Positions 7,201 through 9,040 of a DNA stretch of 9,040 bases are shown one piece after another (the first letter of the stretch is position 1; every line of letters starts with the position of its first letter). Source of the stretch: CAVPDE01 sp964580575 (GTDB taxonomy: Bacteria; Desulfobacterota; DSM-4660; Desulfatiglandales; HGW-15). A program made the translations under genes and the position numbers. Under the pieces are notes generated by a model. That model saw nothing but the letters and a program-made list of their open reading frames with translations. It searched no databases and was not told the DNA's origin. The DNA lies in NCBI GenBank assembly GCA_964580575.1, contig CAZOLJ010000122.1, positions 1-9,040 of the forward strand. Reading direction: 5' to 3'.

Positions 7201-8937
7201 GCCGGTCCCCTGGAAAATCTTCTGCAGCAGTCGTTCGGCAATCAGATGATCCAGATACCGTTGATGGCAAAAGCTTATTCTGCCCGCACCCTGCTGAAGG
7301 ATGCCGAATGAAACAAAGGCATCCCGCACCGCCGGGTCATTTGCCACAAGGGTGGCAGGCGCGGAGATCTCGCCTTTGCCCTCCATATAATCGAGCAGAG
7401 GGGCCAGGAAGGCATCCATTTGATCAGCCGAGATTCCTGCCTGTTCAAGGAGCCGGCGGCGGTTGTCCCAGAAGCGGCGCATAAGTTTGGTAGCGGAGCG
7501 AAAATCAGGTATCGCCCCTTTCTTTTTCAGTTCCATCCAGATTGCCAGGTTTTGCGGGCAGGAAAGAATGCGCTTCTGGGCCTTGGTCAGGGCAGTGATG
7601 TCCGGCCCGATGATCTCCTTCAACTGTTCGTCTGAAAACTCCTTCACCGGTATCTTGGCAATGCCCTGTTCCTTGCCGTCGGCGAATAGTTTTCTAATCT
7701 CCGGATCATTTTCCAGGTCAAAGGTGCGGCAGGCAAAGACTATGGCGATGTTTTTCCCGGCGCCACGCAGTGACCGGACTTGCCGGAGAAGCTCCTTGCA
7801 CACCTCCATGGCGTCGTTAGAATGAGCCGCTGTCCAGCGGATGGCATCGAGCTGGTCCAGTATGAGAACACACTTTCTGCCGGCAGCCAAGCCAGCCAGG
7901 CAATTGGCAGGTGACTCGGGCAGGCCCATATCATTGCCGAATTGCCTGGCTGTGTTCTTAGGGATACGCCGGTCTAGGCGGACGGGAAGACAGGGGATAT
8001 TTTGCTTCTGTAAGTAATCTGTCAGTTGAAACAGGACACCGCTCTTTCCGTTTCCCGCGGCACCATGGACAACCACATCCTGCCCCTTATCAATGGATTC
8101 GATGATCCGGGGAGTCTCTTCCCTGGGAATGATGGCGCTGTTTATCAGGCCCGGACGGATGGAATCGGAGAACTGCCTTATCAGCTTTTCTATAGCCGGG
8201 GCAATCCGGTCGTCATACTCAAGTCGTTTGGGATGAATCTCATGCTTTTTCGCAAGGTAGCGCAGCAATTCATCAGCGTATATGGGCTTGCGGTATTTAT
8301 AATTGTTTTCTGCATAGGTGAGTAAAACGGAAATCGCGGTTTCCGACTTACCGGTCAACAGAAAGCTAGTCCAAGCCAGGAGGTCAGACCATGTATTGCG
8401 GTCATCGGGGAAAAGTTCAATATGAGTGCGCTTTAGATAGTCAAGGGCTATTCCAAGGTCGTCCTCTTTTTGGGGATCGAGCCCCACCGCATCGCAAAAA
8501 CCCTGGAAAATCTTGCGTCTTTGTTCGCTAATATCCTGGATTTGAGATTGAAAGAAATCCCTGGGGTTGTCATTGGAGTTTCTGGCGCTTTCACAGATAT
8601 CCGCAAACGTTTGCGCGGGAATTGCCGTGACCAAGGAGAATTTGTGGTTTGGATCGCGATCCAGGTGGTGTTTCAAGTGCCCCAAAATTCCCTTGTCGCG
8701 TAACGCTGAAATGGTCCAGGATTCACGGCCGCCGCAACGAGCCTTGCATTGCTGCAATTGGCGGACGCCATCCTTGCCCACAACCAGCAGATCGACGCCC
8801 TGTTCGTCCGGGCCGATCAGCTCCACGGTGACCGATTGGATCTTTTCATTCAAAAGCCAAAGAAGCTGTTTGGCAACCCAACGGCCCTCATACCGGTTGC
8901 CGAGCTTTTCCGACATGCCGCCGGGTTCAAAGGCCAT
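4297..8937 (-). CDS. Avs-like protein: N-terminal nuclease, STAND-like NTPase, helical repeats
   Basis: This 1546-residue protein looks like a nucleic-acid-degrading immune sensor, though no named family is certain. Residues about 10-110 form a PD-(D/E)XK-type domain: E17 in RYEGRW, D49 in GVDLLV, and Q63-C-K65 in LQQCKAR, with Gln where Glu is usual. Residues about 265-480 hold the NTPase: Walker A GAAGNGKS at 292-299, Walker B CVLILDQLD at 356-364 (D361, D364), FACRTFD around R404 as an arginine sensor, and a CPQNLAIW step at 460-467 typical of STAND/NACHT modules. From about 600 to the end it is helical, with HEAT-like units near 1260-1290 (DPHPAVRMAAIEAIEPVL) and 1397-1422. In known Avs proteins the C-terminal repeats sense phage proteins and the ATPase oligomerises to activate the nuclease; this is inference here. 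The ATG at 8937 is preferred over Met8 because AAGGA lies nine bases upstream. The gene is intact and is the only gene in its 4815-bp cassette. A repair or non-defence role cannot be excluded. Confidence 0.9.
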   Translation of the reverse strand: MAFEPGGMSEKLGNRYEGRWVAKQLLWLLNEKIQSVTVELIGPDEQGVDLLVVGKDGVRQLQQCKARCGGRESWTISALRDKGILGHLKHHLDRDPNHKFSLVTAIPAQTFADICESARNSNDNPRDFFQSQIQDISEQRRKIFQGFCDAVGLDPQKEDDLGIALDYLKRTHIELFPDDRNTWSDLLAWTSFLLTGKSETAISVLLTYAENNYKYRKPIYADELLRYLAKKHEIHPKRLEYDDRIAPAIEKLIRQFSDSIRPGLINSAIIPREETPRIIESIDKGQDVVVHGAAGNGKSGVLFQLTDYLQKQNIPCLPVRLDRRIPKNTARQFGNDMGLPESPANCLAGLAAGRKCVLILDQLDAIRWTAAHSNDAMEVCKELLRQVRSLRGAGKNIAIVFACRTFDLENDPEIRKLFADGKEQGIAKIPVKEFSDEQLKEIIGPDITALTKAQKRILSCPQNLAIWMELKKKGAIPDFRSATKLMRRFWDNRRRLLEQAGISADQMDAFLAPLLDYMEGKGEISAPATLVANDPAVRDAFVSFGILQQGAGRISFCHQRYLDHLIAERLLQKIFQGTGSVIKWLGPKENQSLFRREQLRQVLAMLSEESPADFFNTARELLESTEVRFHLKHLILELIGQLDEIADDIGKYFLRLLDEPYWRNHVQETVFLGHHPWVSYLLNAGDISKWIESEDEQEVNRALWLLRTVAEHIPDPVTEILAPFVGKGDDWPARILNAICWREAHDSEKMFELRLQLAGLGYVKDFVDWKTLCARYPLRAVRLIEAVLSTWNIDDKETSARRKSRMERWYDQDRSALHDAVEKYPARTWDLLMPHVGRLTSIQADHYDPRLQRWMDIRFPRHETDIARGVVELLILAGQILAAEEPDELTARTHPLENSISPVVQEIIIDAYSHLPASHADAGVSWLLEAPDRFRLGCGYNEPEWMPAVRLVKALSPHCSEKLFLRLEETITHYHAPEEKQNAEYYLKGWRKGYFGHYWGKDQYFLLPALDAKKIRPETAALIRSLERKFANYPKERFLRGGTGSGGWVGSKLDPNLEKISDRAWLEIVTSEKVTESDHGKWIEVDSDHVMTTSINQFASSLVRIAKRCPERFGRLALQFPDNVHSRYVSAILDGFGKKQPGEEVPEAEKAFWYPARIDTVEAVLEKYKAGDDRETAMAFCRLVAERPDENWSNKTIARLVHYAGSHPDLEAGKLNLHCDKNSDEATVEILFQNTINCVRGVAAGAIGQLLWERKDRLKLVRPGIESLIQDPHPAVRMAAIEAIEPVLNIDKDLAVSWFCKACKDDLRVAASPRVLRFFNYTVPGYIDQVGPIIQQMVLSPLDDVAPQGARQVTARWLFHGFFENEFNQCRQGTVPQRKGVADVAAQLLHDKKYSHQCRDLLLQFMNDAEKEVRDELRGIFRNQYLITDTEYAAFVKDYIKSQAFADDPDHFVWSLRDLAGSLISAADAIFAVCEAFSTTLQEKTRDAGSRYPHMASEIASILLRLYEQAQGDCNQQIANRCIDIWDLLFENRVGRTIELTKEIEQ

Positions 8938-8946
8938 TATCCGTTA

Positions 8947-8951
8947 TCCTT
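8947..8951 (-). promoter_or_regulatory. Ribosome binding site deciding the NTPase start
   Basis: AAGGA lies nine bases before the ATG at 8937. The alternative in-frame Met8 has no comparable purine-rich site at the right distance, so the upstream ATG is chosen. Confidence 0.6.
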
Positions 8952-8961
8952 CATAAATATG

Positions 8962-8989
8962 ACTATAAATGCCTCAAACATAATCTTAA
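8962..8989 (-). promoter_or_regulatory. Candidate sigma-70-type promoter inside the NTPase cassette
   Basis: In the AT-rich leader, a -35-like TTAAGA (8989-8984; four of six consensus bases) is followed after 16 bases by TATAGT (8967-8962; five of six). This would start transcription about 20 bases before the start codon and leave just enough leader for the AAGGA site. AT-rich DNA gives such matches by chance, so this is tentative. Confidence 0.3.
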
Positions 8990-8991
8990 TC

Positions 8992-9040
8992 ATATAACGC
9001 TACGGTTGAGCGGCCCTGACCGCTCCAACCGGTTGTTGGA
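8992..9040 (-). other. attC site of the upstream cassette (cut by window edge)
   Basis: R' is GTTATAT (8998-8992). The R'' core begins at the very edge as (N)TCCAAC (9040-9035), with probably one base missing. The arms GGTTG-g-AGCGG and CCGCTCAACC pair with one extrahelical G around a short TCAGGG loop. At about 50 bp it is the shortest attC in the window. The gene of the cassette it belongs to lies beyond the right edge. Confidence 0.85.

Larger units (their letters stand above)
1..9040 (-). mobile_element. Integron gene-cassette array (interior, no intI/attI)
   Basis: Six minus-strand genes each end in or just before an imperfect palindrome of about 50-76 bp with RYYYAAC-like and GTTRRRY-like outer cores. 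The first bases of every cassette are the exact complement of the R'' core of its own downstream attC, in six of six cases, which is the signature of cassette insertion by an IntI recombinase. Using the G^TT cut, the cassettes are 8997-4183 (4815 bp), 4182-2970 (1213 bp), 2969-2169 (801 bp), 2168-1363 (806 bp), 1362-410 (953 bp) and 409 to beyond the left edge. An upstream cassette contributes only its attC at the right edge. Integrase, attI and the array promoter would lie beyond the right edge. Whether this is a chromosomal or a mobile integron cannot be seen here. The mixed functions and diverse attC sequences favour a sedentary or environmental array. Confidence 0.93.

Noticed and set aside
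8567..8956. Plus-strand frames of 80-130 codons opposite the large NTPase
   Set aside because: They are low-complexity mirror frames of a clearly conserved coding region, without ribosome sites or motifs.
1..9040. A single multi-gene operon or one co-working defence system
   Set aside because: Every gene is separated by an attC site and has unrelated neighbours, so shared orientation reflects cassette insertion and not a functional operon.
1..9040. CRISPR array made by the repeated palindromes
   Set aside because: The repeats are spaced 0.8-4.8 kb apart with genes between them, differ in sequence, and have attC cores; no regular spacers occur.

Overview
The window is a stretch of integron gene-cassette array. 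Six protein genes all lie on the minus strand. Each is followed by a short imperfect palindrome that reads as an attC recombination site in minus-strand orientation. No integrase gene and no attI site is present, so this is the interior of an array. Reading with transcription (right to left), the contents are: the attC of an upstream cassette cut by the right edge (8992-9040); a 4.8 kb cassette encoding a 1546-residue nuclease + STAND-like NTPase + helical-repeat protein; a 1.2 kb cassette encoding an HsdR-N-type nuclease domain fused to a DUF5655-like domain; an aquaporin Z cassette; a family 2 glycosyltransferase cassette; a cassette encoding a PD-(D/E)XK-like protein; and a small membrane zinc-ribbon cassette whose attC is cut by the left edge.

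The cassette boundaries are fixed by an internal check. In an integron the first bases of a cassette (the TTNNNN after the G^TT cut) should be complementary to the R'' core of that same cassette's own attC at its far end. This holds for all six cassettes: TTATAT/ATATAAC, TTCGCC/GGCGAAC, TTGGGC/GCCCAAC, TTCGGC/GCCGAAC, TTCGCC/GGCGAAC and TTGGAC/GTCCAAC. Chance agreement six times is very unlikely. The inferred cassettes on plus-strand coordinates are 4183-8997, 2970-4182, 2169-2969, 1363-2168, 410-1362 and 1-409 (partial).

The genes do not look like one pathway. They look like a store of independent accessory functions, as in sedentary chromosomal integrons. Three of the six (the large NTPase and two nuclease-like proteins) carry domains typical of restriction or anti-phage defence. 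The other three are envelope-type functions: a water channel, a glycosyltransferase and a small membrane protein. The most striking item is the 4.8 kb cassette. Its layout (N-terminal nuclease, central P-loop STAND-like ATPase, about 950 residues of helical repeats) resembles Avs/AVAST-type phage sensors, yet it travels as a single integron cassette far larger than the usual 0.5-1 kb.

The organism cannot be named from this window. AqpZ closely resembles proteobacterial AqpZ, and integrons of this type are common in Gammaproteobacteria, Desulfobacterota and environmental metagenomes, so a proteobacterial or related environmental bacterium is likely. Cassette content is mobile, so gene similarity is weak evidence for the host. 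Genes fill nearly the whole window: gaps are 21-131 bp and are mostly attC sequence plus short leaders. I saw no tRNA, rRNA, CRISPR, insertion sequence or convincing intrinsic terminator.
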